Positions 41,764-52,099 of a DNA stretch of 64,000 nucleotides are shown piece by piece (position 1 is the stretch's first letter; the number at the start of each line of letters is the position of its first letter). The position numbers were made by a program, and so were the translations under genes. The notes under the pieces were generated by a model. That model was not told the DNA's origin and did not search any database. It was given only the letters and a program-made list of their open reading frames with translations. The stretch is from an uncultured Acidobacteriota bacterium (GTDB taxonomy: Bacteria; Acidobacteriota; Vicinamibacteria; Fen-336): NCBI GenBank assembly GCA_902826455.1, contig CADEEV010000014.1, positions 40,404-104,403 of the forward strand, given 5' to 3'.

Positions 41764-42723
41764 GTGCCTTCCGCTGCTCGAGTGCCACGGACATCGGTCG
41801 AGGACATCGGCACTGCCGGTCCTGGGGCTGTCGCGCTCCGGAGCCTGGCCAACCGCCTCGCGCGGCATACGCCGCACGACGGCGCCTTCCCGTTGCGCCG
41901 CCCGGGTGCCTGGGCCGTGCGCATCTCGCGGCTGTCGTCGCAGCCGACCCACGCCCTCATCGGTCCCGCCCTCTGCGTCGTGGCCCAGGGAGCGAAGGCC
42001 ATCATGCTGGGCCGCGAACTGTTCGAGTACGACCCTTCGCGCATGCTCGTCTTCGCCGTCGGCGTGCCGGTCTCGAGCCAGGTCATCCGTGCGACGGCCA
42101 GGGAGCCGTTCCTTGGCTTCGTGCTGGAGCTCGACCCCGTGCGCGTGGCGGAGCTCGCGGCACGAGTGTTTCCCCGGCGCATCCCCAGGCCTGCGGCGGA
42201 TCGCGGTGTCTACGTCGTGGGTTCGACGGACGCCATCGTCGAGGCGGTAGCCCGACTGCTCGACCGGGTGGCTCAGCCGGAGGATGCGGAGCTCCTCGCT
42301 CCCCTCGCCGTCGACGAGATCCTGATTCGGCTGCTCCGGACGCCGATCGGGAGCCGTGTCGCGCAGATCGGACAACAGAAGTCCGGCGTCCGCCGTGTGG
42401 CCGAGGCGGCGACGTGGATCCGTGAGCACTTCGCGCAGCCCGTGACCGTCGGGGAGATGGCGGCGTCCGTCCGCATGAGCGCGTCGGCCTTCCACGAGCG
42501 CTTCAAGGCGGTGACGTCGATGAGCCCGCTCCAGTATCAGAAGACACTACGGCTGCACGAAGCCCGGCGGCTGATGCTGTTCCAGGACCTGAACGCCACC
42601 GAAGCCTGCAGCCGAGTCGGCTACTTGAGCCCGTCGCAGTTCAGCCGGGAGTACCACCGGTTCTTCGGCAGTGTCCCGACGAAGGATGTCGCTCGACTTC
42701 GTCAGGAGGGATTCGCCCGTTAG
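41764..42723 (+). CDS. AraC-family transcription regulator
   Basis: A 319-residue regulator with an N-terminal cupin-like domain of the AraC_N type (HALIGPALCVVAQGAKAIML) and a C-terminal AraC DNA-binding domain. The two helix-turn-helix motifs are in VGEMAASVRMSASAFHERFK and ATEACSRVGYLSPSQFSREY. The start is GTG at 41764, six bases after TAGCAT, so it is probably leaderless. It diverges from the SnoaL-domain gene, a likely target. The tRNA-Ser gene on the other strand ends two bases after its stop. Confidence 0.88.
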   Translation: MPSAARVPRTSVEDIGTAGPGAVALRSLANRLARHTPHDGAFPLRRPGAWAVRISRLSSQPTHALIGPALCVVAQGAKAIMLGRELFEYDPSRMLVFAVGVPVSSQVIRATAREPFLGFVLELDPVRVAELAARVFPRRIPRPAADRGVYVVGSTDAIVEAVARLLDRVAQPEDAELLAPLAVDEILIRLLRTPIGSRVAQIGQQKSGVRRVAEAATWIREHFAQPVTVGEMAASVRMSASAFHERFKAVTSMSPLQYQKTLRLHEARRLMLFQDLNATEACSRVGYLSPSQFSREYHRFFGSVPTKDVARLRQEGFAR

Positions 42724-42724
42724 A

Positions 42725-42814
42725 TGGCGGAGAGAGAGGGATTCGAACCCTCGGTGGAGTTACCCCCACACATGATTTCCAGTCATGCCGATTCAGCCTC
42801 TCTCGCATCTCTCC
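42725..42814 (-). tRNA. tRNA-Ser(GGA)
   Basis: A complete class II tRNA on the minus strand. The acceptor GGAGAGA (42814-42808) pairs with TCTCTCC (42735-42729), followed by discriminator G and encoded CCA (42727-42725). The anticodon loop CTGGAAA gives GGA (reads UCC/UCU). A long variable arm (GTGGGGG..CTCCAC) is present. Confidence 0.95.
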
Positions 42815-42860
42815 GCGCGGGCGCCTTCGGCGAACGGGCATTGTAGCTTAGGCTGGCGGT

Positions 42861-43886
42861 CTGAAGCCCGCCGCCGCGAACCTGCTGCTCGTCGCCTTCG
42901 CGACGCTCCTCGGCCTCGTGGCCCTCGAGGGTGGCGTGCGGCTGTACGAGGGACTGACCGCGGGACCCACCTTCGAGGCGGTCTCGGCACGCCGCGCGCC
43001 GCTCGTCACGGGCGGCAAGGCCAACCTCGGGCAGATGCTCCGGCCCACCGGCGACCGGCGGATCTACGAGTTCGTGCCCGATCTCGACGTGAACTTCACG
43101 GGACGGCACGTCGTGATCAATGCCGACGGCTTTCGCGGGCCGTCGCGGCCGACGGCCAAGCCCGTTGGAACGACGCGCATCCTGGGGCTCGGCGATTCCG
43201 TGATGTTCGGGTGGGGAGTCGACGAAGGCGAGGACTACCTCTCGGTGCTCGCGGCGCGGCTCAACGCGCGGGGCACGAGCGGCGCGTGGGACGTCGTCAA
43301 CACGGCGGTTCCCGGTTACAACACGGTGATGGAGGTCGAGACTCTCGCGAAGAAGGGCCTCGCCTACGCGCCCGACATCGTCGTGGTGGGGTATTGCGTC
43401 AACGACCTCGAGCTGCCGCCGTTCCTGAACGACCCGCCCGATCCCTGGAACTGGCGGCGCTCGTTCCTCAAGGACTTCGTCGCGAGCCGCCTCCATCCCG
43501 AGGCCGCGCGCCAGCGCGAGAGCGATCGCTATCCCGGCATGGTCGGGCTCGCGGCATTCACGCGGGCCGCGCAGGACCTGAAGGAGCTCAGCCGGCAACG
43601 CGGTTTCCGTGTCGTCGTCCTGTTCTTCTGGAGCGCGCCGCCCGAGATCAAGCGTGTCGTCGAGGATCTCGGCTTCGATCTCGTCTACACGCGGACGGCC
43701 ATGCAGGAGTACATGGACCGCGAGGGCATCCAGGAGCTGCGGGGATCGAAGCTCGCGCTCAACTCGAGGGACTCGCACCCTTCCGAGATCGGTCACGCCC
43801 TGATGGCCGACAGCCTCGAGCAGGGGCTGCGCCACGCGGGGCTCCTCCACGAGAGCACGATTGCCCCCGTGCAACCCGTGAAGTAG
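42861..43886 (+). CDS. SGNH/GDSL-type hydrolase, apparent CTG start
   Basis: A membrane-anchored SGNH hydrolase of about 341 residues. Block I is ILGLGDSVMFGWGVDEG (nucleophile Ser), with GYCVNDLELPPF as block III and the Asp-His pair in SRDSHPSEIGHAL. It may deacylate polysaccharide or lipid. The in-frame sequence upstream of GTG 42918 encodes a good membrane helix (AAANLLLVAFATLLGLVALE), but between the in-frame stop at 42849 and that GTG there is no ATG, GTG or TTG. The best upstream start is CTG at 42861, 11 bases after TAGCTT. The conservative start is GTG 42918. Confidence 0.78.
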   Translation: MKPAAANLLLVAFATLLGLVALEGGVRLYEGLTAGPTFEAVSARRAPLVTGGKANLGQMLRPTGDRRIYEFVPDLDVNFTGRHVVINADGFRGPSRPTAKPVGTTRILGLGDSVMFGWGVDEGEDYLSVLAARLNARGTSGAWDVVNTAVPGYNTVMEVETLAKKGLAYAPDIVVVGYCVNDLELPPFLNDPPDPWNWRRSFLKDFVASRLHPEAARQRESDRYPGMVGLAAFTRAAQDLKELSRQRGFRVVVLFFWSAPPEIKRVVEDLGFDLVYTRTAMQEYMDREGIQELRGSKLALNSRDSHPSEIGHALMADSLEQGLRHAGLLHESTIAPVQPVK

Positions 43887-43889
43887 GCT
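43861..43889 (+). promoter_or_regulatory. promoter of the SRP RNA
   Basis: TTGCCC (43861-43866) and TAGGCT (43884-43889) are 17 bases apart, placed so that transcription begins at about 43897, the first base of the SRP RNA terminal stem. It lies inside the end of the SGNH gene. Confidence 0.6.
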
Positions 43890-43896
43890 AGCCGCA

Positions 43897-44029
43897 GCGG
43901 TCGGTCGCACGTGGGCTCCGGCCCTGCGCAACACGGGACGCCGAACCCCGCCAGGCCCGGAAGGGAGCAACGGTTAGGCATCTCCCGCGTGTGCCGCAGG
44001 ACAACCGGCGCCCACGTGGGACCGACCGC
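43897..44029 (+). ncRNA. ffs: signal recognition particle RNA, small bacterial type
   Basis: A 133-base RNA. The terminal stem GCGGTCGGTC (43897-43906) pairs with GACCGACCGC (44020-44029), and GTGGGC pairs with GCCCAC next to it. The conserved Ffh-binding core is intact: CCAGGCCCGGAAGGGAGCAA (43951-43970), with GGAA tetraloop at 43959-43962. ffs immediately before dnaX is a common bacterial arrangement. Confidence 0.95.
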
Positions 44030-44041
44030 GCCCCCCACGGA

Positions 44042-45727
<1,686 letters not shown>

Positions 45728-45743
45728 TCAAGGAGAGACGAAA

Positions 45744-46061
45744 GTGAATCCCTTCGGTGGCGGCGATCCCAGGAAGCTCATGAAGCAGCTGCAGCAGGCC
45801 CAGGAACGGGTCCAGGCCGAGATCGCGGCTCTCGAGATCGAGGCCAGCTCGGGCGGCGGCTCCGTGAGCGTCGTCATGGATGGCCAGAAGAACCTGAAGA
45901 GCCTCAAGATCGACCCCGAGGCGGTGAGCAAGGACGACGTCGAGATGCTCCAGGACCTGGTTCTCGCCGCGGTCAACGAGGCGGCCCGGAAGGTGGACGC
46001 GGCCATCCAGGAGAAGGTCGGCGCCCTGACCGGCGGGTTGAAGATCCCCGGCCTGACCTAA
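45744..46061 (+). CDS. ybaB: YbaB/EbfC family nucleoid-associated protein
   Basis: A 105-residue dimeric DNA-binding protein: NPFGGGDPRKLMKQLQQAQE with the amphipathic helix at the N-terminus, then GSVSVVMDGQKNLKSLKID and the C-terminal helix NEAARKVDAAIQEKV. Starts at GTG 45744, 16 bases after dnaX; AAGGAGAG precedes it. dnaX-ybaB-recR is a widespread order; here recR lies 4.8 kb further on. Confidence 0.93.
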   Translation: MNPFGGGDPRKLMKQLQQAQERVQAEIAALEIEASSGGGSVSVVMDGQKNLKSLKIDPEAVSKDDVEMLQDLVLAAVNEAARKVDAAIQEKVGALTGGLKIPGLT

Positions 46062-46149
46062 AAGCGCTTGCCACGGCCGTTCCCGCGGAGATAGATTGCC
46101 CGCAACCAATACACGGATCCCCGCCCGTATCACGGGGAAGGAGCATTTG

Positions 46150-49100
46150 ATGGCCAGGTCGATCCTCTTCCGTCTGCTGTGTGCGGCGTTCGCGCTCGGC
46201 ATCGCTCCGCTCGTCCTCGCGCAGTCCCAGGCGACGACGGGCGTCATCGAGGGCACCGTCCTCGACGCGAGCGGCGCCGTCCTCCCCGGTGCCGGCGTCG
46301 TCCTCAAGAACACCGCCACCAACTTCGAGCGCTCGGTCACCACCGATGCCGACGGCCGCTTCCGCGGCCTGCTCCTCCCGCTCGGGCCGTACCGCGTGAG
46401 CGCGAGCCTGTCCGGCTTCGCGACGTCGGTGCGCGAGGGCCTGAACCTCGCCGTCGGCCAGACCATCAACCTGAGCATCGAGCTCAAGGTCTCGGCCCAG
46501 TCCGAGGAGGTCGTGGTCACCGGCGACGCGCCCGTCATCGAGACCACCCGCGCGGAGGGCTCCGACCGCATCGACGAAGCGTCGATCAAGGGCCTGCCCA
46601 ACAACGGCCGGAACTTCCTCGACTTCGCCCAGCTCACCCCGGGCGTGTCGATCGTGCAGGGTCCGGACGGCGCCGAGATCACGGTCAACGGCCAGAAGGG
46701 CATCCAGAACAACATCTCCGTCGACGGCGCCGACTTCAACAACCCGTTCTTCGGCGAGCAGCGCGGCGGCCAGCGCCCGGCCTTCACCTTCAACCTCGAC
46801 GCCGTGAAGGAAGTCGTGGTCGTGGCGGAGGGCGCCAACGCCGAGTTCGGCCGCTCCAACGGCGGCTTCATCAACGTCGTCACGAAGTCGGGCACGAACG
46901 ACGTCCACGGCAGCGCCCACGTCTTCTACAAGAACGACGGGCTCTCCTCGGCCCCGAAGCGCGCCGACGGCACCTCGGCCGACAAGTTCGACTTCAACCA
47001 GGCCCAGGCCGGCTTCACCCTCGGCGGGCCGATCAAGAAGGACAAGGCGTTCTACTTCGTCGCCTTCGACTACCAGAACGCGGACTCCACGAAGCAGACC
47101 GACCCGACGCGCATCGAGCAGCGCGTCGTCGACTACTTCTCGAGCATCGGCAGCCCCAACGAGAACGGCTCGATCGACCGCAACAACGACGCCCGGGTGT
47201 TCCTGGGCAAGATCGACTGGCAGCTGAACCCGGCCAACCTCGCGACCTTCCGCTACAACTACACCTGGTCCGAGCAGAAGAACGGCACCTTCGACGTCGA
47301 CTCCTGGGGCGTCAGCGCCAACGCGACGGAGAAGGACTACTCCCACGCGGTCACGGGCTCCCTGATCTCGAGCCTCTCGGGCGGCACGCTCAACGAGTTC
47401 CGCTTCCAGTGGGCGAAGGAGTGGCGGCCGCGTCCGTACGAGGGCCCGTCGATCAGCGGCCAGAACCGCCCGCTGCCCGACACGGCCTTCGACTTCGGCC
47501 GCGCCTACCGCTTCGGCGAGCCGTTCTTCATCCCGGTCGACTACTTCGACGAGCGCATCCAGTTCAACGACAACATCTCGATCATCAAGGGCCGCCACTC
47601 GATGAAGTTCGGCGTCGAGTTCAACCGCGTCCACTCGAACCAGACGTTCCGCGGCTTCCAGAACGGCCGCTACATCTTCGATTCGACCGCCGGGTTCCTG
47701 AACTACGCGCGCAACCCGCGCTACGTCACGTGCTCGAACGGCTCGAGCTCGGAGACCGGCACCTGCCCGGCCGGGACGTCGATCACCGGTCCCCTGCAGC
47801 TCTTCCTGCAGCAGGTCGGCGTCGGCGGCCTCTCGGCCGAGGAAGCCGGCAGCCAGGACATCCCGCAGACGGAGCTCGCGCTCTTCGCCCAGGACAAGTG
47901 GCAGCCGAACCGCAACCTCACGATCCAGTACGGCCTGCGCTGGGAAATGCAGAAGCAGCCCGGCCTGATCACCCCGGTCAACGAGGTCTTCTACGCTCCG
48001 TTCCTCGGCCAGAGCGTCACGAACTCCTTCGGCACCTTCGCGTTCCCGTCGGACGGCTCGATCCCCTCGGACAAGAAGATGTTCCAGCCCCGCCTCGGGA
48101 TCTCGTGGGATCCGAAGGGTGACGGCAAGACGGTCGTCCGCCTGAACGGCGGCGTCTTCAACGGCCGCATCCCCGGCCTGTCCCTGGCCTCGACGCGCTC
48201 CACCGACGGCAGCCGCGCCCAGAACGTCTTCCGGGCGAGCTTCTTCAACGGCTTCGGCGTCACGCCGCCCACCTATCCGAACCTGGTGCCGGCGCCGCCG
48301 TCGGACGCGGTTCCGGATCATCCCGCGGTGTTCGTGTTCGACAAGGACTTCAAGAACCCCCGCACCTACTCGGCGTCGTTCGGCGTCGAGCGGGAAGTGG
48401 TCCCGAACCTGGCCCTGCTCGTCCAGTACAACTACGCGAAGGGCGAGCACATCACGCGCTTCTTCGAGGGCAACGACTCCGCCTTCGGCTGCCCGTGGGG
48501 CACCGGCATCAACGGCACCAACGGCATCGCGTGCGGGAGCTCGGGCGGCGGCGGCCTCACGGTCGTGAAGTCCGACGCCAAGAGCCAGTACCACGGCGTC
48601 ACGTTCGGCCTGAACAAGCGCTACTCGAACAACTTCCAGTTCCAGGCCAACTACTCGCTGTCGTGGGACAAGTCCGACGACGACAACGAGCGCGACCCGT
48701 TCACGTACCGCTACATCAGCTACTCCGACCTCGACGCGGAGTACGGCTACTCCGACCGCGACCAGCGCCACCGCTTCAACGGCTCCGCGCTGTGGCTGGC
48801 TCCGGGCAAGCTGAACGTGAACCTGCGCTACTCGTTCCGCTCGGCGCAGCCGCTCTCGCTCAACGCCGCGGGCGGGGTCTCGGTCGCGCCCTTCGGTCCG
48901 ACCTCCGACCGCATCCGTCCGGACGGCTCGATCGTCGAGCGCAACTCGGGTCGCAAGGACAACAAGTACTCGTCCCTGGACCTGCGCCTCTCGCGCGAGT
49001 TCGTGCTGAGCAAGGCCGTGCGCCTCGAGCCGATCTTCGAGGTCTTCAACCTGTTCAACAGCCAGAACCTGCTGGCGCCGCAGACCGGCAACCTGGTCTT

Positions 49101-49176
49101 CAACTTCGACGGCACGGTGCGCGCGGGTCTGGGCGATCCGCGCCAGGCCCAGCTCGGCCTGCGCCTGGTCTTCTAG
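46150..49176 (+). CDS. TonB-dependent receptor, Oar-like, with carboxypeptidase-regulatory domain
   Basis: A 1008-residue outer-membrane receptor. The signal peptide ends at VLAQSQA. A CarboxypepD_reg-like domain (about 27-115; GVIEGTVLDASGAVLPGAGV) is followed by the plug (about 120-250; LPNNGRNFLDFAQLTPGVSI, ISVDGADFNNPFFGEQRGG, NAEFGRSNGGFINVVTKSG) and a long beta-barrel ending in the aromatic LGLRLVF. This is the Oar/SusC-like architecture that Acidobacteriota expand. The cargo is unknown. AAGGAG precedes ATG 46150. Codon use is strongly biased, as for a highly expressed gene. Confidence 0.93.
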   Translation: MARSILFRLLCAAFALGIAPLVLAQSQATTGVIEGTVLDASGAVLPGAGVVLKNTATNFERSVTTDADGRFRGLLLPLGPYRVSASLSGFATSVREGLNLAVGQTINLSIELKVSAQSEEVVVTGDAPVIETTRAEGSDRIDEASIKGLPNNGRNFLDFAQLTPGVSIVQGPDGAEITVNGQKGIQNNISVDGADFNNPFFGEQRGGQRPAFTFNLDAVKEVVVVAEGANAEFGRSNGGFINVVTKSGTNDVHGSAHVFYKNDGLSSAPKRADGTSADKFDFNQAQAGFTLGGPIKKDKAFYFVAFDYQNADSTKQTDPTRIEQRVVDYFSSIGSPNENGSIDRNNDARVFLGKIDWQLNPANLATFRYNYTWSEQKNGTFDVDSWGVSANATEKDYSHAVTGSLISSLSGGTLNEFRFQWAKEWRPRPYEGPSISGQNRPLPDTAFDFGRAYRFGEPFFIPVDYFDERIQFNDNISIIKGRHSMKFGVEFNRVHSNQTFRGFQNGRYIFDSTAGFLNYARNPRYVTCSNGSSSETGTCPAGTSITGPLQLFLQQVGVGGLSAEEAGSQDIPQTELALFAQDKWQPNRNLTIQYGLRWEMQKQPGLITPVNEVFYAPFLGQSVTNSFGTFAFPSDGSIPSDKKMFQPRLGISWDPKGDGKTVVRLNGGVFNGRIPGLSLASTRSTDGSRAQNVFRASFFNGFGVTPPTYPNLVPAPPSDAVPDHPAVFVFDKDFKNPRTYSASFGVEREVVPNLALLVQYNYAKGEHITRFFEGNDSAFGCPWGTGINGTNGIACGSSGGGGLTVVKSDAKSQYHGVTFGLNKRYSNNFQFQANYSLSWDKSDDDNERDPFTYRYISYSDLDAEYGYSDRDQRHRFNGSALWLAPGKLNVNLRYSFRSAQPLSLNAAGGVSVAPFGPTSDRIRPDGSIVERNSGRKDNKYSSLDLRLSREFVLSKAVRLEPIFEVFNLFNSQNLLAPQTGNLVFNFDGTVRAGLGDPRQAQLGLRLVF

Positions 49177-49183
49177 CACGCAC

Positions 49184-49244
49184 CTCGGGCCTCGCGGCCC
49201 GAGTCCCGACGGGGCAGCCAGCGATGGCTGCCCCGTTTTCTTTT
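49184..49244 (+). terminator. terminator of the TonB receptor gene
   Basis: A perfect hairpin GGGGCAGCCA (49211-49220), loop gcga, TGGCTGCCCC (49225-49234), is followed by a T-rich run to 49244. A further perfect 8-base stem, CTCGGGCC/GGCCCGAG (49184-49203), lies before it. Confidence 0.9.
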
Positions 49245-49260
49245 GGTCCGCGCTGCGGCG

Positions 49261-49677
49261 TCAGCGCTCGTCGACGGGGCCCAGCACCGGCTTCACGTCG
49301 AGGATCGGCGTGCCGTCGAGGGCCTCGAGAGGGCCCACGCGCAGCCGCAGGCCCTCGATCGCCAGGATCCGCACGCGGTGCAGGCCGATCGGGTTCGGAC
49401 GATCCGGCGAGCGCGTGGCGAAGACGCCGCGGACCGGGTTCGCCACGTCGCCCCGCGGGTGGACCTGGAGCACGTCGCGGCGCGCCCGGTCGAGCCAGCT
49501 CAGCAGCAGGATCTCGTCTCCGACCTCGAGGCCGCCGAGGGCCGCGCCCACCTCCGGCTCGAAGACGAGCCACGCGTCGGGCCCGCCTTCGTCGCCCTGC
49601 TTGGGGGCCGCCGCGCGATCGACGAGGGACGATTCGACGCGGGCCACGGGCCGCACCACTCCGTCGGATCCGTTCAT
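49261..49677 (-). CDS. trmO: tRNA (N6-threonylcarbamoyladenosine37-N6)-methyltransferase TrmO (TsaA-domain)
   Basis: A 138-residue TsaA/TrmO-domain protein. Family motifs are DEILLLSWLDRARRDVLQVHP and GVFATRSPDRPNPIGLH, the latter being the SAM-binding RPNPIG signature, and DGTPILDVKPVL near the end. TrmO methylates t6A37 in tRNA-Thr in E. coli. It starts at ATG 49677, overlapping the GNAT gene's stop as ATGA. It ends 17 bases from the receptor terminator. Confidence 0.88.
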   Translation of the reverse strand: MNGSDGVVRPVARVESSLVDRAAAPKQGDEGGPDAWLVFEPEVGAALGGLEVGDEILLLSWLDRARRDVLQVHPRGDVANPVRGVFATRSPDRPNPIGLHRVRILAIEGLRLRVGPLEALDGTPILDVKPVLGPVDER

Positions 49678-50234
49678 GTCGCTTCCTCTCCGGTCTGGAC
49701 CTGCTTGTAGAACAGGGTCGTCGCATCGAGCTCCTCCGTCGTGGAGCCCCGCGCGTACCCGGGAATGACGCCGACGCGCACCCAGCCGAGCGAGGCGTAG
49801 AGCGCCTCGGCGTTTCCGCCGGTCACGGTGTCGAGGGTGAGCAGCGTCCGGCCGGCCGCGCGCGCCGCGTCCTCGAGAGCCACCATGAGTGCCCGGGCGA
49901 GGCCCAGGCGCCGGGCCCCCGGGTGGACCAGGAGCTTCACCACCTCGGCGCGGTGCGGCTGGTTGGGAGGCGTCGCGAGATCGAGCTGCACCGTGCCGAC
50001 GATGCGGCCGTCGAGACGCGCGACCACCACCAGCCGCCGGCCCGAGAACACGCCCGGCAGCACGGTGTCGCTCCAGAAGGCCCGCGCGTCGCTCCTCGAG
50101 AACGGCACCACGAAGCTGACGCCGGCGCCGGCGTTCACGACCGCGTGCAGGACGTCCGCGAGCTCGTCGAGCTCCCGATCGACGGACGAAGCATGGGACG
50201 GGTCCGGCCGCCACACCGCGAGCGTGCGCGTCAC
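49674..50234 (-). CDS. GNAT-family N-acetyltransferase
   Basis: A 186-residue acetyltransferase with the acetyl-CoA motif VVKLLVHPGARRLGLARALM and the C-terminal LLTLDTVTGGNAEALYASLGW. The substrate is unknown. The GTG start at 50234 overlaps the stop of the XRE-cupin gene (GTGA), so the regulator, acetyltransferase and TrmO genes form one operon of three. Confidence 0.88.
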   Translation of the reverse strand: MTRTLAVWRPDPSHASSVDRELDELADVLHAVVNAGAGVSFVVPFSRSDARAFWSDTVLPGVFSGRRLVVVARLDGRIVGTVQLDLATPPNQPHRAEVVKLLVHPGARRLGLARALMVALEDAARAAGRTLLTLDTVTGGNAEALYASLGWVRVGVIPGYARGSTTEELDATTLFYKQVQTGEEAT

Positions 50235-50803
50235 GGGTGCACCATCGCCACGAGGTAGCGGGCCTCGCGCTTGCCCAGGCCCTGGAAGCGCGACGGGCCG
50301 TTCAGCACGTAGCGCAGGCAGTCGCCGGCGCGGAGCTTGAACACGGTGCCGTCGACCTCCAGGCTCAACGAGCCCTCGAGCAGGAACAGGTGATGCTCGA
50401 GCCCCGGGACGGGCGATGCCTCGAACGCCACGGACGCTCCCGCCGGCATGTGCACCTCGACGAGCTCGCCGCGCAGTCCGGGCGCCGGCGGCGACACCAC
50501 GCGGCGCCGGTAGCCGCTGCCGGGATCCTTCCACTCCGCCTGTCCCGCCGCGGGCACGAGGTTGGGGGGCCGCGTCTCGGCGTCGGCCATGAGTCGCGAC
50601 AGCGTCCACCCGTAGGCGGTGCAGAGGCGGCCGAGCATCGCCGCGGTGGGGCTCAGCTCGCCGCGCTCGAGGCGGGACAGCGTGGCCCGGCTGATGCCGG
50701 TGCGCTCGGCCAGCGCGCCCAGGGTCAGGCCGCTCTCCGCGCGCAGCCGAGCCAGGCGCCGGGCGATGCGCTCCTCCAGCCCGCGCGATGCGTCTATCTC
50801 CAT
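50231..50803 (-). CDS. XRE-family regulator with cupin domain
   Basis: A 190-residue regulator with an N-terminal helix-turn-helix (LGALAERTGISRATLSRLER) and a C-terminal cupin (VEVHMPAGASVAFEASP, EHHLFLLEGSLSLEVDG, LRAGDCLRYVLNGPSRF). In this family the cupin binds a small effector. ATG at 50803 sits within a perfect 16-base palindrome (50796-50811), the likely autoregulatory operator. The recR gene diverges. Confidence 0.9.
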   Translation of the reverse strand: MEIDASRGLEERIARRLARLRAESGLTLGALAERTGISRATLSRLERGELSPTAAMLGRLCTAYGWTLSRLMADAETRPPNLVPAAGQAEWKDPGSGYRRRVVSPPAPGLRGELVEVHMPAGASVAFEASPVPGLEHHLFLLEGSLSLEVDGTVFKLRAGDCLRYVLNGPSRFQGLGKREARYLVAMVHP

Positions 50804-50811
50804 ATGGAGAT
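50796..50811. promoter_or_regulatory. palindromic operator over the XRE-cupin start codon
   Basis: ATCTCCATATGGAGAT is a perfect 16-base palindrome that contains the start codon of the XRE-cupin gene on the minus strand. A further GAGAT half-site (minus strand) lies 3 bases beyond it. Binding there would block both transcription and initiation. Confidence 0.6.
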
Positions 50812-50874
50812 GGTATCTCACAGTAGAGAACAGCGTGCGTCGCCGCGAGCCGCTTTTGCCGGTAGACTCCGGGC

Positions 50875-51471
50875 GTGGACTATCCGGCCCCGGTTCAGAA
50901 GCTGATCGACGAGCTGCGACGCCTGCCGGGCATCGGTCCCAAGTCGGCCCAACGCATCGCCTTCCACCTGCTGAGGGGCACGCGCGAAGATGCCGAACGG
51001 CTGGGGGGATCCATCAGCCGGCTGATGGACGGCATCCGTCTGTGCCGCATCTGCAACGCGATCACCGACGCCGAGACCTGCGCGCAATGCACCGACCCCG
51101 GCCGCTCCGACCGGACCATCTGCGTCGTCGAGGAGCCCCACGACATCCTGGCCGTCGAGCGCACCCGGGACTTCAAGGGCCGCTACCACGTGCTCCACGG
51201 CGCGCTCTCGCCCCTGCAGGGCATCGGCCCCGACGAGCTCAAGGCCCACGGCCTCATCGAGCGGGTGCGCCTGGGCGGCGTCGACGAGGTGATCCTCGCG
51301 ACCAGCCCCACCGTGGAGGGCGAGGCGACGGCCGCGTGGCTGGCGCGGCTGCTGAAGCCTCTCGGCGCCCGCGTCACGCGCATCGCGATGGGTGTTCCGG
51401 TGGGCTCGGACCTCGAATGGTCGGACGAAGTGACGATCGCCAAGGCCCTCGAAGGACGGCGCGACTACTAG
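50875..51471 (+). CDS. recR: recombination mediator RecR
   Basis: A 198-residue protein of the RecFOR pathway. It has the helix-hairpin-helix [17 protein letters not shown], the zinc finger [16 protein letters not shown], the Toprim domain ([14 protein letters not shown]), and the ending [15 protein letters not shown]. The start is GTG at 50875, six bases after TAGACT, with no ribosome site, so it is probably leaderless. mglB follows after 112 bases with its own promoter. Confidence 0.96.
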   Translation: MDYPAPVQKLIDELRRLPGIGPKSAQRIAFHLLRGTREDAERLGGSISRLMDGIRLCRICNAITDAETCAQCTDPGRSDRTICVVEEPHDILAVERTRDFKGRYHVLHGALSPLQGIGPDELKAHGLIERVRLGGVDEVILATSPTVEGEATAAWLARLLKPLGARVTRIAMGVPVGSDLEWSDEVTIAKALEGRRDY

Positions 51472-51512
51472 CCCACGGGGCTCCCGCGGGCCAACCTTCC
51501 TAAGTCCTTCTG

Positions 51513-51541
51513 TTGCAATTCCCTGGACCCCACGCTATAAC
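51513..51541 (+). promoter_or_regulatory. promoter of mglBA
   Basis: TTGCAA (51513-51518) and TATAAC (51536-51541) are 17 bases apart, 42 bases before the mglB ATG at 51584. The leader carries a strong GAGGAGG ribosome site at about 51568-51574. Confidence 0.7.
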
Positions 51542-51583
51542 TTTGCGGTTCCTCGGGAAATCCCCGTAGAGGAGGATCACGTA

Positions 51584-52084
51584 ATGGCCGGCGCCGACAT
51601 CGTCATGTACGAGGAGGAGTTCAACCAGATCAAGGCGGTGATCTCCAAGCTCCGCGTCGACGCGAACGCCAAGGTCGTGTTCCTCGTGGACAAGAACGGG
51701 CAGCAGATCGCCGCCCACGGCGACATCGAGAACCTCGACACCACCTCCCTCGCCTCGCTCACCGCCGGCAACGTCGCCGCCACGGACGGCCTCGCCAAGT
51801 TGATCGGCGAGAAGGAGTTCTCGATCCTCTTCCACGAGGGCGAGAAGGACAACATCCACATCTCGATCGTGGCCCAGCGCGTGATCCTGGTCGTGATCTT
51901 CGACGAGCGTTCGTCCCTGGGTCTCGTGCGCCTGCGCGTGAAGAAGGCGTCCACCGAACTCAACGACGTGTTCGCCCGGATCATCCAGAAGGTCGAGAAG
52001 GAGAAGCAGCAGGCCGGCGCTGCCTTCGAGAGCCCCTTCGCCGAGATCACGGACGAGGACATCGACAGCCTCTTCAGCGAGTAG
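51584..52084 (+). CDS. mglB: MglB-like roadblock/LC7 GTPase-activating protein
   Basis: A 166-residue Roadblock/LC7-domain protein: VISKLRVDANAKVVFLVDKN, QIAAHGDIENLDTTSLASL, ILVVIFDERSSLGLVRLRVK. MglB stimulates the GTPase MglA and sets cell polarity in Myxococcus and Thermus. The acidic C-terminal tail (ITDEDIDSLFSE) is retained. It is 15 bases upstream of mglA and forms an operon with it. Confidence 0.9.
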   Translation: MAGADIVMYEEEFNQIKAVISKLRVDANAKVVFLVDKNGQQIAAHGDIENLDTTSLASLTAGNVAATDGLAKLIGEKEFSILFHEGEKDNIHISIVAQRVILVVIFDERSSLGLVRLRVKKASTELNDVFARIIQKVEKEKQQAGAAFESPFAEITDEDIDSLFSE

Positions 52085-52099
52085 ACACCCCGAAGCGCG

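Noticed and set aside
43991..44041. dnaX start upstream of ATG 44042
   Set aside because: That segment is the 3' strand of the SRP RNA, and the family N-terminus begins at MSYKVLALSKRPQ.
45973..49179. Open frame of 1068 codons on the minus strand
   Set aside because: It is antisense to the TonB receptor gene, which has clear domains, strong codon bias and a ribosome site. The antisense product has no fold-like pattern.
51472..51512. GC-rich stem after recR as terminator
   Set aside because: CCCACGGGGCTCCCGCGGG can fold weakly, but no T-run follows it.
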